Assembly (NCBI RefSeq): GCF_003627795.1
Contig: NZ_CP032686.1
Span: forward strand, 434,001-498,000
From: Rhizobium sp. CCGE531
Lineage (GTDB): Bacteria > Pseudomonadota > Alphaproteobacteria > Rhizobiales > Rhizobiaceae
Length of the DNA stretch: 64,000 nt
Direction of reading: 5' to 3'
The notes under the pieces are model-generated. The model had not been told where the DNA came from. It ran no database searches and saw nothing but the letters and a program-made list of their open reading frames with translations. How positions within the stretch are numbered: position 1 is the first letter of the stretch; every line of letters starts with the position of its first letter. This document shows, piece after piece, positions 45,425 through 55,439 of this stretch. Both the position numbers and the translations under genes were made by a program.

Positions 45425-47464
45425 TCAATCCTGTTCGATCGGCGCCGATACCGCGGCCGTTGGGTTCTGCCGCTCAAACCGGTCGGCGACCAGCATCGAG
45501 AGCATCATTTCCACAAGACCATTGGTGGCACCTTTTTCGCCACCGCCGACCTGGATCTGTGGCACGAGCGGCAGCCTGCCGTTCTCGATCGCCTCGGCGA
45601 AGCGCATGAGGACCTGTGAGTTGAGCTGATAGTCCGGCCCACCGAAGGCTGCGACCTTCTTCTCGGTGGCCTCGGCTTCCGCCAAACCGACGGCGCGCAC
45701 CTTTTCGGCGTCCGCAAAACCGGTCGCCTTGATGCGCTCCGCATCGGCAAGCGCTATGGCTTTGATCCGGTCGGCTTCGCCGAGGCCGGCGAGGCGCACT
45801 TTCTCGGCCTCTGCCTTGGCGGTGACCTGGATGGTTTCCGCCTGCTGGCGGGTGCGGGCGAGTTGCGCCTTACCCTCGTTCTCGCTGATCTCGATGGTGA
45901 GCGCGGACGTCGTGATCTTGGCCTGCTGTTCGGCGAGCGCTTCCTTCTCGCGCAATGTGCGCTCCTGGATCGAAGCTGCTTCCTGCAATTTATAGGTCTC
46001 GATCTTTTCAACCGCGATCTGGCGCTCGCGCAGCTGGATCAGGATCTGTTCTATACTGTTCTGGCCATTGCTGGCGCGCGGCGTGCCGATCAGCACTTCC
46101 TGCAGTTCGAGACTGTAGGAGGCAAATTTCTCGCGCATTTCCTCGCCGGATTTGCGCTGGATCTCGCTGCGTTCCTGCAAGAGTTCGATCAGCGTCTTGG
46201 TCTGGGCGATATTCTTGAAGTAGGCCGAAACCATCGGATCGAGCGTCTGTTCGACCAGCCGTTTGATATCCCCAAAGCGCTGTACGACGAGGGGCGCCTT
46301 CATATAATCGATATGCACGACGACCGAGAGCGGCAGTACGGGTTCGAAGGCATCCTTGGTGATCAAAGACACCTCGGAAAGATTCTCGTCCAGCCTATGC
46401 TCACCGAACTGTTCCTTCGTCCATTTGAGCACGAAGTTGGTGGTCGGCACGATGACGATATTGCCGGCATAGGTGTTGAAGGCATATTTGCCCGGCAGAA
46501 GCGGCGTCGACCAGACGCCGCGTGCGCCCGTCTCGACCAATTCGCCATGGCGATAGGACTGGCCGGAGATATCAGTGCCGCGTTGCCCGGTATAGGAGAC
46601 GACGACACCCACCGTGCCGACGCCGATGATCGTCTTATCGACGAGTTCGACAGTTGCGAAAATGCGGTTCAGGAAATAGCTGCCATCGGCAAGCACCTGC
46701 AACTGACGTCCGCGATAACCGCCGGCATTGAGAAACTTCTCCGGATCCTGGAAATTGTTGTGAAAGTTCGGATCCTTCGGGTCATTTGCAACCGTCGGCG
46801 CGATGATCTCGCCCTCCGGCAGCGCCGGACCGTCATGGACCGTGACGATACCGATCAGGTCTTCGGCGTCATGGATGACGACGGGCTCAAAGCCCTCCCG
46901 TTCGGTAATCAGTGTGGACATGTCCGCAAACAGCTTTTGTTCCGATGAGCTGAGATTGACGGAATAGATCGATTGTGCGGTCAGCACGATGAACTGTGCA
47001 AGATTGATGGCATAGGTGCCTTCGCGCAGAATTTTGCGCTGCGGACCCTTCTGTCCACCTTTGACAAGAAAGCCGCGAACGTCCTGGAAGTCATCTGCTT
47101 CTATATTCGACGCAAGCGTCTGGGTCGGCGGCAGCGGCTTGCCGTCACGAGCGAATACGTAGCCGATCTGGCCTTGGGGAATGGTCACGAGATTGGCGCG
47201 ATGCATCGAATACTGGAACGGCATGAAGAAATGCAGGCCACCGCGCACGACATCCGGCTGGAAACCGGCCTCGCCGTTGAGCGCAATAAAGCCATTTCTG
47301 ACGGAACCACGAAAACTCCACAGCTTTTCGAGGATGCCGAGCCTGTTGTTGGGAATATAGCGGATCACGCCGCTCCATCGAAAGAGTATTGCCAGCACGA
47401 TAATCGGGACAGCGATTTCGATCGCCATCCATTCCATCGGACTGAGATAGGGTAGGGCTTCCAT
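45425..47464 (-). CDS. Flotillin-like SPFH-domain membrane protein
   Basis: Protein of 679 residues. One N-terminal membrane segment (IAVPIIVLAILFRWSGVI) is followed by an SPFH/band-7 region with REGTYAINLAQFIVLTAQSI, a middle region including DAFEPVLPLSVVVHIDYMKA, then a long Ala/Glu/Lys-rich coiled coil (about 480-610) with repeated EADRIKAIALADAERIKA-type units, as in flotillins. It probably oligomerises in the inner membrane to organise microdomains. Longer than typical FloT (about 500-550 residues). No NfeD-like partner is adjacent. Confidence 0.85.
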   Translation of the reverse strand: MEALPYLSPMEWMAIEIAVPIIVLAILFRWSGVIRYIPNNRLGILEKLWSFRGSVRNGFIALNGEAGFQPDVVRGGLHFFMPFQYSMHRANLVTIPQGQIGYVFARDGKPLPPTQTLASNIEADDFQDVRGFLVKGGQKGPQRKILREGTYAINLAQFIVLTAQSIYSVNLSSSEQKLFADMSTLITEREGFEPVVIHDAEDLIGIVTVHDGPALPEGEIIAPTVANDPKDPNFHNNFQDPEKFLNAGGYRGRQLQVLADGSYFLNRIFATVELVDKTIIGVGTVGVVVSYTGQRGTDISGQSYRHGELVETGARGVWSTPLLPGKYAFNTYAGNIVIVPTTNFVLKWTKEQFGEHRLDENLSEVSLITKDAFEPVLPLSVVVHIDYMKAPLVVQRFGDIKRLVEQTLDPMVSAYFKNIAQTKTLIELLQERSEIQRKSGEEMREKFASYSLELQEVLIGTPRASNGQNSIEQILIQLRERQIAVEKIETYKLQEAASIQERTLREKEALAEQQAKITTSALTIEISENEGKAQLARTRQQAETIQVTAKAEAEKVRLAGLGEADRIKAIALADAERIKATGFADAEKVRAVGLAEAEATEKKVAAFGGPDYQLNSQVLMRFAEAIENGRLPLVPQIQVGGGEKGATNGLVEMMLSMLVADRFERQNPTAAVSAPIEQD

Positions 47465-48206
47465 CTTTTTTCTCCTATGGGCGCACGGGTTCGTCCACCC
47501 GGCAGCCGCCCGGTTGGTATTGGTTGATAAGACGGGGAGATTGCGCGCCTATGCGGTCGACGCACTAAGGGTGCATCGAAGGTTTGGGTTGCTCATTGTC
47601 TGGGAAGATGACCACGCGTCCTCAGTCCCCACTGAGGAGCGGCATGGTCGTGAGTAATCTCACATCGGTGTTGCCTTGATAGACATAACGATAGTCGACG
47701 TAGGCATTGCGCTCATAGGTTTAAAGATGGCCAAGGCAGAAATCGCATAAGTACTTCCAACGATTTCGCTATTTCGAGCATTCAATTCTACTGAACTATG
47801 TCTTTGCAGCCTAATTGTTTCAGGGGGTGCTGGATGTCCGTGCCCCTCAAGGGAAATACCGGCCGACGACTTCCGGCTCCTGAACGATCGAATGCCCCGT
47901 TAGCGCGCTTCCAGGAAAAGTGCGCAGCGGTTTTCCGGAAAACATGTCGAGTTGGAACGTCATTGGGCCGGATTCCGATCGCCAGCGAGCCAGCGGCAAG
48001 GCGGTAAGCGGAGATATCCAACAGAAAGCTTCTCTGCATACCGCTCTGTTTATAAAACACGAAATCAAATTTATGATAGTTTAATGGCAATGCGGTCTTG
48101 CAAAAGTCGGGAAGGTGAAGAAACATAGTCGGCTAATAAAAGTTTAGTTGATAAAGATGTCGGTGTTCGGCGTTTATCCGGCGTCGCAGACATACGGAGG
48201 ACCGCC
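47465..48206. other. Intergenic region with a dyad and a possible gene remnant
   Basis: No intact gene seen. An inverted repeat TTCCAGGAAAA / TTTTCCGGAA (47909-47940) surrounds a sequence that resembles a common rhizobial intergenic repeat. On the minus strand, 47622-47721 reads TYERNAYVDYRYVYQGNTDV then RLLTTMPLLSGD and a stop, possibly the tail of a lost gene. Confidence 0.4.
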
Positions 48207-49892
48207 ATGGCGCTTATCTTCGGCCTTGTTGCTTTGGCAGGCCATATCGCCTTGTTGCTCTGGGGCACGCGCATGGTCCAGACCGGCATACAGCGCGCCT
48301 TCGGCCCGGATCTTCGCTCTTTCCTCGGCCGCGCCTTGAGCAATCGCATGAAGGCATTTTTTGCCGGAATCGGTGTCACCGCGATCCTGCAAAGCAGCAC
48401 GGCAACGGGCCTGATGGCATCGGGCTTCGCAGCCGGCGGGCTGGTGGATCTCGTGCCGGCGCTTGCCGTCATGCTGGGCGCCAATGTGGGGACGACCCTG
48501 ATCGTCCAGGTGCTGTCCTTCGATGTCGCAGCCGCTTCGCCGGCGCTCATCCTCATTGGTGTCCTGATGTTCCGGCGGGTCGGGAATTCGCGCATTCACG
48601 ATCTCGGGCGGGTCATGGTCGGCCTTGGCTTCATGCTTCTGGCGCTGCACCAGCTCCTCGATCTGATGACGCAATATGAAGGGTCGAAAGCGCTCGCCTA
48701 TGTACTGGGCGCCATAGCCGCGACACCGGTGCTCAGCATGCTTCTCGCGGCCATCCTGACTTGGGCCGCCCATTCCAGCGTTGCCGTGGTATTGCTCATC
48801 ATGTCACTGGCAAGCAAGGGTCTTGTCGATCTCGATCAGGCCTTTGCCCTCGTTCTCGGCGCCAATCTGGGAACCGCGATCAACCCGCTGATCGAAGGAC
48901 AGTCGGGCGCCGATCTATCGGTAAAGCGGCTGCCGGTCGGCAACATGCTGACGCGCATTGTCGGCGTGATCGCGGTGATCGGCCTGCTGGAGCCCGCCAC
49001 GCGCCTGTCGGCGATGGTCGACAGCGACAGCGGCCGCGCCGTCGCTAATTTTCACACCGCCTTCAATGTCGTTTTGGCGGTGGTATTCATGCCGCTGTTG
49101 CGGCCCTATGCCGATCTTTTAACGAAACTGCTGCCGCAGAAGATCGACGAGGCCGATCCGACACGTCCCAGATATCTCGATCCGGCTGCCAAGGAAACGC
49201 CTGTTGTCGCTCTCGGGGCTGCCGCGCGGGAGGCGCTGCGGCTGGTCGACGTCTTGTCGGAAATGCTCGCCGGCGCGAAATCGGCGCTCTCGGACACCGA
49301 TCGACGGGCATTGGCGCGGTTGCGGTCGCTGGACAACATCCTCGACAGTCTCAACACCGCGGTTAAGACCTATCTGACCTCGATCGATCCCGATGAGCTC
49401 GGCGACGTCGACAGGCGGCGCCTGAACGAAATCCTGCTGTTTTCCATGAACATGGAACATGCCGGCGACGTTCTCGATCAGAACCTGCTGCCGCATCTGG
49501 CCAAACGCCTGCGTCGGGGTTTGAGCTTCTCCAAGGAGGGGCAGCTCGAGCTGGCAAGGCTGTTCGACCGATTGCAATCGAACCTGCAGACGGCGGCAGC
49601 CCTGTTCATGACGCAGAACGAAAGCGCCGCACGCATGCTGGCAGAGGAGAAGGTCATCTTCCGCAAGGCGGAGCGCGAGGGAACGGAAGCCCATTTCCAG
49701 CGCCTGCGGCAAGGGGGCATCGAAACCGCCGAGACCAGCTCTCTCCATCTCGATCTGCTGCGCGATCTCAAGCAGATCAATTCCCACCTGGTCGCTGCCG
49801 CTGCCTATCCAGTCCTGGAAGAGCGCGGTGAACTCCTGCAGAGCCGCACGCCAAGCCCGACGCCACAGGCAGCCGTGACCTCGAATGACTAA
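48207..49892 (+). CDS. Na+/phosphate cotransporter family protein (NptA/YjbB-like)
   Basis: Protein of 561 residues. The duplicated Na/Pi-II repeats are clear: LQSSTATGLMASGFAAGGL with GANVGTT, and WAAHSSVAVVLL with GANLGTAINP. A C-terminal PhoU-like helical domain (about 330-540) follows, as in bacterial YjbB-type proteins. It should move phosphate with sodium, in or out, across the inner membrane. Its stop overlaps the Nudix start by 8 bp, which links phosphate handling to hydrolysis of a phosphorylated compound. Confidence 0.88.
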   Translation: MALIFGLVALAGHIALLLWGTRMVQTGIQRAFGPDLRSFLGRALSNRMKAFFAGIGVTAILQSSTATGLMASGFAAGGLVDLVPALAVMLGANVGTTLIVQVLSFDVAAASPALILIGVLMFRRVGNSRIHDLGRVMVGLGFMLLALHQLLDLMTQYEGSKALAYVLGAIAATPVLSMLLAAILTWAAHSSVAVVLLIMSLASKGLVDLDQAFALVLGANLGTAINPLIEGQSGADLSVKRLPVGNMLTRIVGVIAVIGLLEPATRLSAMVDSDSGRAVANFHTAFNVVLAVVFMPLLRPYADLLTKLLPQKIDEADPTRPRYLDPAAKETPVVALGAAAREALRLVDVLSEMLAGAKSALSDTDRRALARLRSLDNILDSLNTAVKTYLTSIDPDELGDVDRRRLNEILLFSMNMEHAGDVLDQNLLPHLAKRLRRGLSFSKEGQLELARLFDRLQSNLQTAAALFMTQNESAARMLAEEKVIFRKAEREGTEAHFQRLRQGGIETAETSSLHLDLLRDLKQINSHLVAAAAYPVLEERGELLQSRTPSPTPQAAVTSND

Positions 49893-50373
49893 AAAGACCT
49901 ATCTCAGCCGCCTGGCGGATGCAGCGGAAAAGCTATTCGCCGGCCGGTCAATCGAGCAATATGGCGCGATCTGTCACCGGCTATCGCAGGGGCAGAAAAA
50001 TGTTGAAATCCTGCTGATCACCTCACGCGACAGCGGCCGGTGGGTCATTCCCAAGGGATGGCCGATGGACAGGAAACTTCCGCATCAGGTCGCCGAACGC
50101 GAGGCGTGGGAAGAGGCGGGCGTCAGGGGTAAGGCCAGGAAGAAGCGCTTCGGCTACTACACCTACCTCAAAGTCCTCGATACCGGCGAGACCGTCCCTT
50201 CTATCGTTCAAGTCCACCTTCTCGAAGTCGCAGGATTGGACGAGCGCTTTCCGGAGCGCGGCGAGCGCCAGCTTCAATGGTTTTCGCCCAACGAAGCGGC
50301 TGCGCATGTCCGCGAGCCGGAATTGAAGAGCCTTCTGCGCATGTTGGAGACAACTCTCACGCCGGACAAGTGA
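49885..50373 (+). CDS. Nudix hydrolase, DIPP-like
   Basis: Protein of 162 residues. IPKGWPMDRKLPHQVAEREA followed by WEEAGV is a Nudix box, with Lys instead of the first Glu, as in the diphosphoinositol-polyphosphate (DIPP/ApnA) subgroup. Likely cleaves diphosphate bonds in the cytoplasm. Coupled to the Na/Pi transporter by an 8-bp overlap. Confidence 0.85.
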   Translation: MTKKTYLSRLADAAEKLFAGRSIEQYGAICHRLSQGQKNVEILLITSRDSGRWVIPKGWPMDRKLPHQVAEREAWEEAGVRGKARKKRFGYYTYLKVLDTGETVPSIVQVHLLEVAGLDERFPERGERQLQWFSPNEAAAHVREPELKSLLRMLETTLTPDK

Positions 50374-50808
50374 GGGAAGCGACCGCCGCCTGACTGATCT
50401 TCTTCTCGTGCATCGGCGCAATGACGCGACCAGCGTGTCGAGAGGCGAGACCACCTTTGATTTGAGATTGCCGTGCGCCGATCCCATCCTTTGGATCCGG
50501 GTTCCACGCCGTATGTCATTGTTTGGTTCGGCGAAGCGAGTTTCTCGCCATCTATGGACGGGTTTGCCCTGCAATGGCCGAAGGTTGTCCGGAACCGCTG
50601 CAAAGAGTTGCGGGAGATGAGCGGTTATGTCTCCAATGACACAATCGATCTGCCGAAAACCTCCGCCCTTGCTGAAGCTGCCATGGCTCGCACCCTGAGG
50701 TGCCTGCGCGGCTCCGGCTGAAAAGGGTGGGAGGCATCATGGCGTCCGGCCGTAGGTGATTGATGGCGCAACTTGACGCCACTCTATCCAACCTGTTCAC
50801 CATGCGGC
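50374..50808. other. Intergenic region, no gene recognised
   Basis: About 435 bp between the Nudix gene and the start of the decayed region. Short frames on both strands show no family features. Confidence 0.4.
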
Positions 50809-51075
50809 ATGTTCAAAGCTATTAACGCAGTTCAGGTTCAAGTTTCGCTGAACGAGATCGAGCCGAAGGTTTGGCGCCGACTGGTTTTGCCGTCGCACTG
50901 GAACCTTGAACAACTGCATCTTGTCATTCAGGCGGCCTTCAACTGGTGGAACTATCATCTCCACGAGTTCTCTATCGGTGGTTTGCGCTACGGTGACGTC
51001 GAGTTGTTGACGGAAGATGCCTTCGACGATGACCCGCGTGTGTTCGACTTTCGCGAGGTTCGCCTTCGGGTGTTG
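50809..51075 (+). pseudogene. 5' fragment of a plasmid pRiA4b ORF-3 family gene
   Basis: The first 85 or so codons, VQVSLNEIEPKVWRRLVLPS and LVIQAAFNWWNYHLHEFSIG then GLRYGDVELL, match the N-terminus of pRiA4b ORF-3-like proteins common on rhizobial plasmids. After EVRLR (about 51070) the frame stays open to 51405 but runs antisense through a fic fragment and no longer resembles the family; the usual YDFGDxW core is missing. A truncated gene fused at a junction. Confidence 0.7.
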
Positions 51076-51327
51076 GCTTCGTTGGCGAAACGGAACAGCC
51101 GGTCGGTCGTTGTGACGATGTTCTCGATTTCCGAACTCGCTTGTGCCTCGAAGTGGGATGGAATTGATCAGCACCAATTGATTTGGAATAAGCCGCCCCG
51201 AGGCCTTCAGTTCGGCCAGCGCCGCGCGTGCTTGTATACACGCTTTAAGAACAGCCTTTGTTTCGATATCCTGCCCAGGCGGATGCGCCAGCAGGTCATT
51301 GAATGCGCGATCGGGTCGGAATGCCAT
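51072..51327 (-). pseudogene. 5' fragment of a Fic-family gene, frameshifted
   Basis: From an ATG at 51327, with GGAGAAGG upstream, the frame reads FNDLLAHPPGQDIETKAVLK then IQARAALAELKASGRLIPNQ and LVLINSIP, the N-terminus of stand-alone Fic proteins. A 2-bp loss then shifts the frame; in the other frame EAQASSEIENIVTTTDRLFR-FANEAN continues it, including the autoinhibitory-helix-like segment. The catalytic HPFxxGNGR part is absent because the sequence breaks at about 51072. Would have been an AMP-transferase; not functional. Confidence 0.75.
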
Positions 51328-51571
51328 GCGGGAACAGCCTTCTCCGGCCGATTTAGATGCCGGATATGTCGCTGGCGACGACATATCGCCAAAATATCTC
51401 GATGAAATTAGAATTCATCGACACGTTGAGCAGTTGGCAAGAGGCTTGTTCAAATGCACAAGACGAAGATAACCGATGGTTTGTAAACGTCTCTAGCGCG
51501 ATTTCTTCAGTACTGGGTAGGCCTTAAATGGTTGAAAACAAACATCATTTTCACCGGAAAGTCCGATCAGT

Positions 51572-52216
51572 TCACGGCGCCCGCGAGCCAACCTTGGCGG
51601 CGATACGATCGACAAGAATGACTGCGCCTCCTAGGACGAGGAATAACGCGCCCAAAAGAGCCATGTTAGCGAGAACAGCCCGCAGGCCGATGTCGCTCAC
51701 GTCCAAAAAGGGATAGGGATAAAAGCCCGACAAGTGACCGTGAACCAGTGAATATACCGAGTAGACCGCCGGAAAGAACAGCCACCAAATCGCATCGCGC
51801 CAGGAAAGCCTGTCACGCTCAACCCGAAACAACCAGTCCAATAAAGCAAGTATGGGAATGCAGTAGTGAAGCAGCTGATCGCCCCGCAACTGCCAGCCGA
51901 GCGGGCGCCAAACATCCTCAAGCATCCACGCATAGATGCAACCCGCAACTCCCACATATATTAAGAGCGCTGTTTTTGTTGACGAGCGCTTGGCCCATCG
52001 TCCAATCATCGATGACGGCGCGATTTCGGCCGACAGCAGTGCAATAACAAGTAGAATATTGGCCTGGATCGTAAAATAGCTGAGAAAATTTGTGGTCAGT
52101 CTCAATCGCGAGATATGCGTTGCCGGTATGATGGCGGTATATGAGATGGCGATGCCCGACAGCGCCAACAACGCGATCACCCAGCGGCAGAATCGGACTG
52201 AACCTTTCTTGGACAT
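51572..52216 (-). CDS. Pr6Pr-like integral membrane protein
   Basis: Protein of about 214 residues with six membrane segments. TTNFLSYFTIQANILLVIAL, CIPILALLDWLFRVERDRLS and HGHLSGFYPYPFLDVSDIG are the conserved blocks of the Pr6Pr (FAR-17a/AIG1-related) membrane family. The ATG at 52216 trims an unsupported 17-codon extension. No partner genes. Role unknown in bacteria; the eukaryotic relatives are lipid hydrolases. Confidence 0.78.
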   Translation of the reverse strand: MSKKGSVRFCRWVIALLALSGIAISYTAIIPATHISRLRLTTNFLSYFTIQANILLVIALLSAEIAPSSMIGRWAKRSSTKTALLIYVGVAGCIYAWMLEDVWRPLGWQLRGDQLLHYCIPILALLDWLFRVERDRLSWRDAIWWLFFPAVYSVYSLVHGHLSGFYPYPFLDVSDIGLRAVLANMALLGALFLVLGGAVILVDRIAAKVGSRAP

Positions 52217-52620
52217 TATGAACCCGCAAAACTCCAAGCAAAACGGCCAGCCTGCGGAAGCAAACATCTCACGCAGGCTATGCCAGCCAAATTGATAGGA
52301 CCTGTCTCTAGCGCGTCAACTCGAAATTCGGAATCCATTTCCGACGGAATGATCGGACATCAACGCAAAATTAGGGTCGGAACAAGAATTGTTCCGCAAA
52401 CGCGGGACCTCTATCGATCAAAAGCAACCACACACGGCAGATTTGAAGGAGATGCCTCCCTTATGGCTTCGGCGGATTTGGTGGCGGCCTGTAGCTGTAC
52501 CGGCGCGCAATCATCGGAGCTCCGGCGCGAGCTTGTCGCCGATACTGGCCCGGATCACGTGAGACTCGAACTACTGGTTGGCCAGTCGGGACCCGCATCT
52601 GCCCCTCCCAAACTCACCTC
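52217..52620. other. Intergenic region, no gene recognised
   Basis: About 400 bp between the Pr6Pr-like gene and the first integrase copy. The plus-strand frame at 52280-52624 resembles no family I know. Confidence 0.4.
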
Positions 52621-53798
52621 CTAGATTACGAGCCTTGCTGCCCTCCCCATCTTCCGCTCTGCGTTGTTATAATAGCTTGCCGCCTGGGCCACCGACTTAT
52701 GCAGCGACTGCAGCATGGCCTCCTGCAGGGGAATGCCGCGGTTGGCCGCCTCGGTCAGATAGCCGGACCGCAGCCCATGCGCCGAAAACGCCTCCGGATC
52801 CAGACCCGCCTGTCCGCAGCGTGTTTTGAGGATGAGATTGACCGATTGCGGCGTCAGCGCTCGCCGATCGACATTGCCCCATTGATCGATACGCCGAAAG
52901 AGCGGTCCGCTCTCGATTCTGGCGTCTGAAATCCACCGTTTCAGGGCAGTGACCGGCCGACCGATGAGAACGACATGGGTTCCGTCTTCGGCCGTCGTCG
53001 TCTTCGTGCGGCCGAGATGGATGGTTAGGCACGCGGCGAGAGGGGAGGCGGGATTTTTCGGATCGGCATACACCGGTTCCTCGTCGACCAGATCCTCGAT
53101 CCGTAAGTCGGCCGTTTCCGAGCGCCGGCGGCCGCCGGAGGCAAACGCCGTCAGCAGCAGGGCGCGATCGCGAAGATCGACCAGGCGCTCACCGGTACAG
53201 GCGGCCAGCAGTTTTGCCAGGACATCGCCGGTGACTGACTTTTTGCTTTTACGCCGGCGTTGCCGCGGCACGGCGCGAACCGCCAATCGTAATGCGGCTT
53301 TAGGGCGGGAGCGGCAAACAATCCTGTCAGGCCGCGCCAGCGTCTCAGGCTCGACCAGGAGGTCAGGCGCTGGCGTACCGTATCCGGTGCATGCGGACCG
53401 TCGGCGCGTAGCAATCCCTGAAGACGCAGCCCGGCTTCAACGTCGGCCGGCATGCCGTGGTCGGAATTTTCCGCACATTCGACGGGATCCCAGAGATGAT
53501 GGGCGACGAATTTCAGCAGCAACGATTTAGGCGCTGGCCAGGGGAGGGGCGTGCCGGTCGAAAGTTCGCACCAGGCCTCGAGATAGCCGAGATCGGAGGC
53601 AAGCGCGCGTAGCGTGTCGGCGCCCATGCCTTCCTTGGCCAAATGCTTCAGGGTCGCCACGTCCTCGTCCGTTAGCAGCGTGGCGAGTTGATCGCAGCGG
53701 CCAAAAGGCAGGATGGCGTCGAGAGCATCCAGCTCACCGGCGCGCTACACAGCCTCAGGTGTTTCGGATTTCGAGCTTTTGGCCACGCCGCTAGCCAT
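52621..53798 (-). pseudogene. Tyrosine recombinase (site-specific integrase), broken copy 1
   Basis: A rhizobial-type integrase begins at an ATG (53798) inside the end of the PIN toxin gene, reads MASGVAKSSKSETPEAV, then meets an amber codon before RAGELDALDAILPF. The core-binding domain (GYLEAWCELSTGTPLPWPAP) runs to about 53300, where a 1-bp deletion shifts the frame. The catalytic domain continues from LAVRAVPRQRRRK to 52621. Catalytic Arg (ASGGRRRSE), HGLR and Tyr (AASYYNNAE) all survive. Readthrough plus a -1 shift would be needed for activity, so it is probably dead. Confidence 0.8.
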
Positions 53799-54213
53799 TT
53801 TTCCACGGATTTACAAGGTGCAAGCCGATCGCCTCGAAGTCGGGGATATTGCGTGTCGCAACGGAGGCACCGCGAGACAGCGCAATCGCGGCAATTTGCG
53901 CATCGAACTGGCTGATTGGGCGGCCTGACCGGCGACGATGGGTGGCAATCGTCGCATAGAAGTCGGCAGCGTCGCGATCAAACGGCAGCACTCGTCCATA
54001 AAAATCGTCGGTGAATATGGGAAGAATGGCGGTCTCGAGCTCGCGACGACGACGGCCTTCCGGAAGAAGCCGCAGGCCACAGAGAATCTCGGCCTCGGTG
54101 ATGGTTGTTGTAAACATCGAAAGCGGTGGCTGCTCAGCCACCCATGCCATGACGGCCGCGTCAGGCGACGGTGCCAACAGCTCCGAAAGAATGTTGGTGT
54201 CGAGGATAATCAC
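53791..54213 (-). CDS. PIN-domain toxin, FitB/VapC-like
   Basis: Protein of 140 residues. MIILDTNILSELL has the first PIN Asp, TEAEILCGLRLLP the Glu, and PISQFDAQIAAIALSRGASV with TRNIPDFEAIGL the last acidic residues. A complete Mg-dependent ribonuclease toxin. Its start overlaps the antitoxin stop by 4 bp (ATGA), and its last codons overlap the start of integrase copy 1. Confidence 0.89.
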   Translation of the reverse strand: MIILDTNILSELLAPSPDAAVMAWVAEQPPLSMFTTTITEAEILCGLRLLPEGRRRRELETAILPIFTDDFYGRVLPFDRDAADFYATIATHRRRSGRPISQFDAQIAAIALSRGASVATRNIPDFEAIGLHLVNPWKNG

Positions 54214-54458
54214 CGGTTAAGGTCCGGAGCGTCGCGAATGGGGTCTCGATCGGGGACAGCGAGCTCGACACCGCCGACTGGCGCAAGCCGCGCTCTAATA
54301 GTTTCGGCAAGGTTGGGTGCTGGTCTTTCGTTGGAGGCGAGCACTGATCGAAGGATATCGCGGGCCTCATCTTCCATCGAACGGCCATGAACAGCCGCAC
54401 GCACGCGCAGGCGCTGTTTCAAGGAATCGTCAATATTGCGGATCGTCATGCTCGCCAT
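54210..54458 (-). CDS. FitA-like ribbon-helix-helix antitoxin
   Basis: Protein of 82 residues. MTIRNIDDSLKQRLRVRAAV followed by HGRSMEDEARDILRSVL is the ribbon-helix-helix of FitA/VapB antitoxins; the acidic C-terminus would wrap the toxin. The ATG at 54458 has GGAG 7 bases upstream. It should neutralise the adjacent PIN toxin and repress the operon. Confidence 0.88.
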   Translation of the reverse strand: MASMTIRNIDDSLKQRLRVRAAVHGRSMEDEARDILRSVLASNERPAPNLAETIRARLAPVGGVELAVPDRDPIRDAPDLNR

Positions 54459-54655
54459 CAGGTCACTCCATAGATCAATGATAGCGTTGTAATCATTGAT
54501 GGCAAAGTTGGCAATCATTCCAGCGAACCGAAAGGGTTTGAGCTTCGATATAAGGGCTCATAGGTCACGCTCCGGCCTGCGGTGTGGTTAGTCGCTTCGC
54601 AGTGTCGGCGTGTTGCCCGCGACATCGAAGAGATTTTCCGTAGAGTAGCAGGAGC

Positions 54656-55132
54656 CTACTCCGGCCCCAATTGCGTGGCCATGGCCGAAATTACAACCGG
54701 AATCTCACCGGTAGGCGGCGCGTAGCTGGTAATCTTAACGCTGCAAGCAGGCGTGGTGTTGCTAATGATCGTCCACAAGCTACCCGCAGGCGTGTTGATT
54801 ACACCGATCGTCCCGCGCCCCGATTGACTCATGATTTTCATGCTTGGATCGACCATCGACATGATCCTCGTCGTGCGCTGATAATCGCCGACTTCGGGCA
54901 AGAAGAACACAACCGTAATTCGGCTGATATTGCCAGGCTGGGTCTGAGTTGCGCCTGCCGCCCCATCGGCAATTTTCATCCAATCCGGAACAGCGATGGC
55001 GCAGCCACCTTTAGCGGCATGGAACCGCTTCCAACCTGCTGGAGGGGGGGAGGCTACGTGCGGCGTCGTCACACAGCTGGAGAGAGCAGCCATGAGAGCA
55101 ATGCCAGCAATCAAGGGCAGTAGAGGGCGCAT
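54656..55132 (-). CDS. Putative lipoprotein
   Basis: Protein of 158 residues. MRPLLPLIAGIALMAALSSC is a lipoprotein signal with the modified Cys at residue 20. The mature part has WKRFHAAKGGCAIAVPDWMK and three further cysteines; no family is recognised. It sits alone between the FitAB-like pair and integrase copy 2. Confidence 0.6.
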   Translation of the reverse strand: MRPLLPLIAGIALMAALSSCVTTPHVASPPPAGWKRFHAAKGGCAIAVPDWMKIADGAAGATQTQPGNISRITVVFFLPEVGDYQRTTRIMSMVDPSMKIMSQSGRGTIGVINTPAGSLWTIISNTTPACSVKITSYAPPTGEIPVVISAMATQLGPE

Positions 55133-55439
55133 TACAAATTCCTAAATGAGTACGAGCTTGATCCGGCAAAGGATTCTCGGTGCCGAACGGCACTAAAGGA
55201 TTGTTTTTTCGAGCATTCCACCGATCTTATTCACAGATGCAAGCTTGCCCTGGCTTTACTGGGCTCATCCACAAAATACGCGTATCACCTTGGATTTCGG
55301 ATCAGTCACGGACTGGACTGCGGTGCCACTATGGACGAAATTCAAACGCGAAGGCGTATCGGTAGCAACCCGTTCTTCACTTCCATAGTGTCGCGAATCT
55401 CCGGGTATTTTCAGCCCCGTCGTGGCGGAGGATGGGGCA

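Noticed and set aside
55190..55215. GTGCCG-AAC-GGCAC hairpin followed by a T run
   Set aside because: No plus-strand gene ends before it and the T run is more than ten bases away, so it was not called a terminator.
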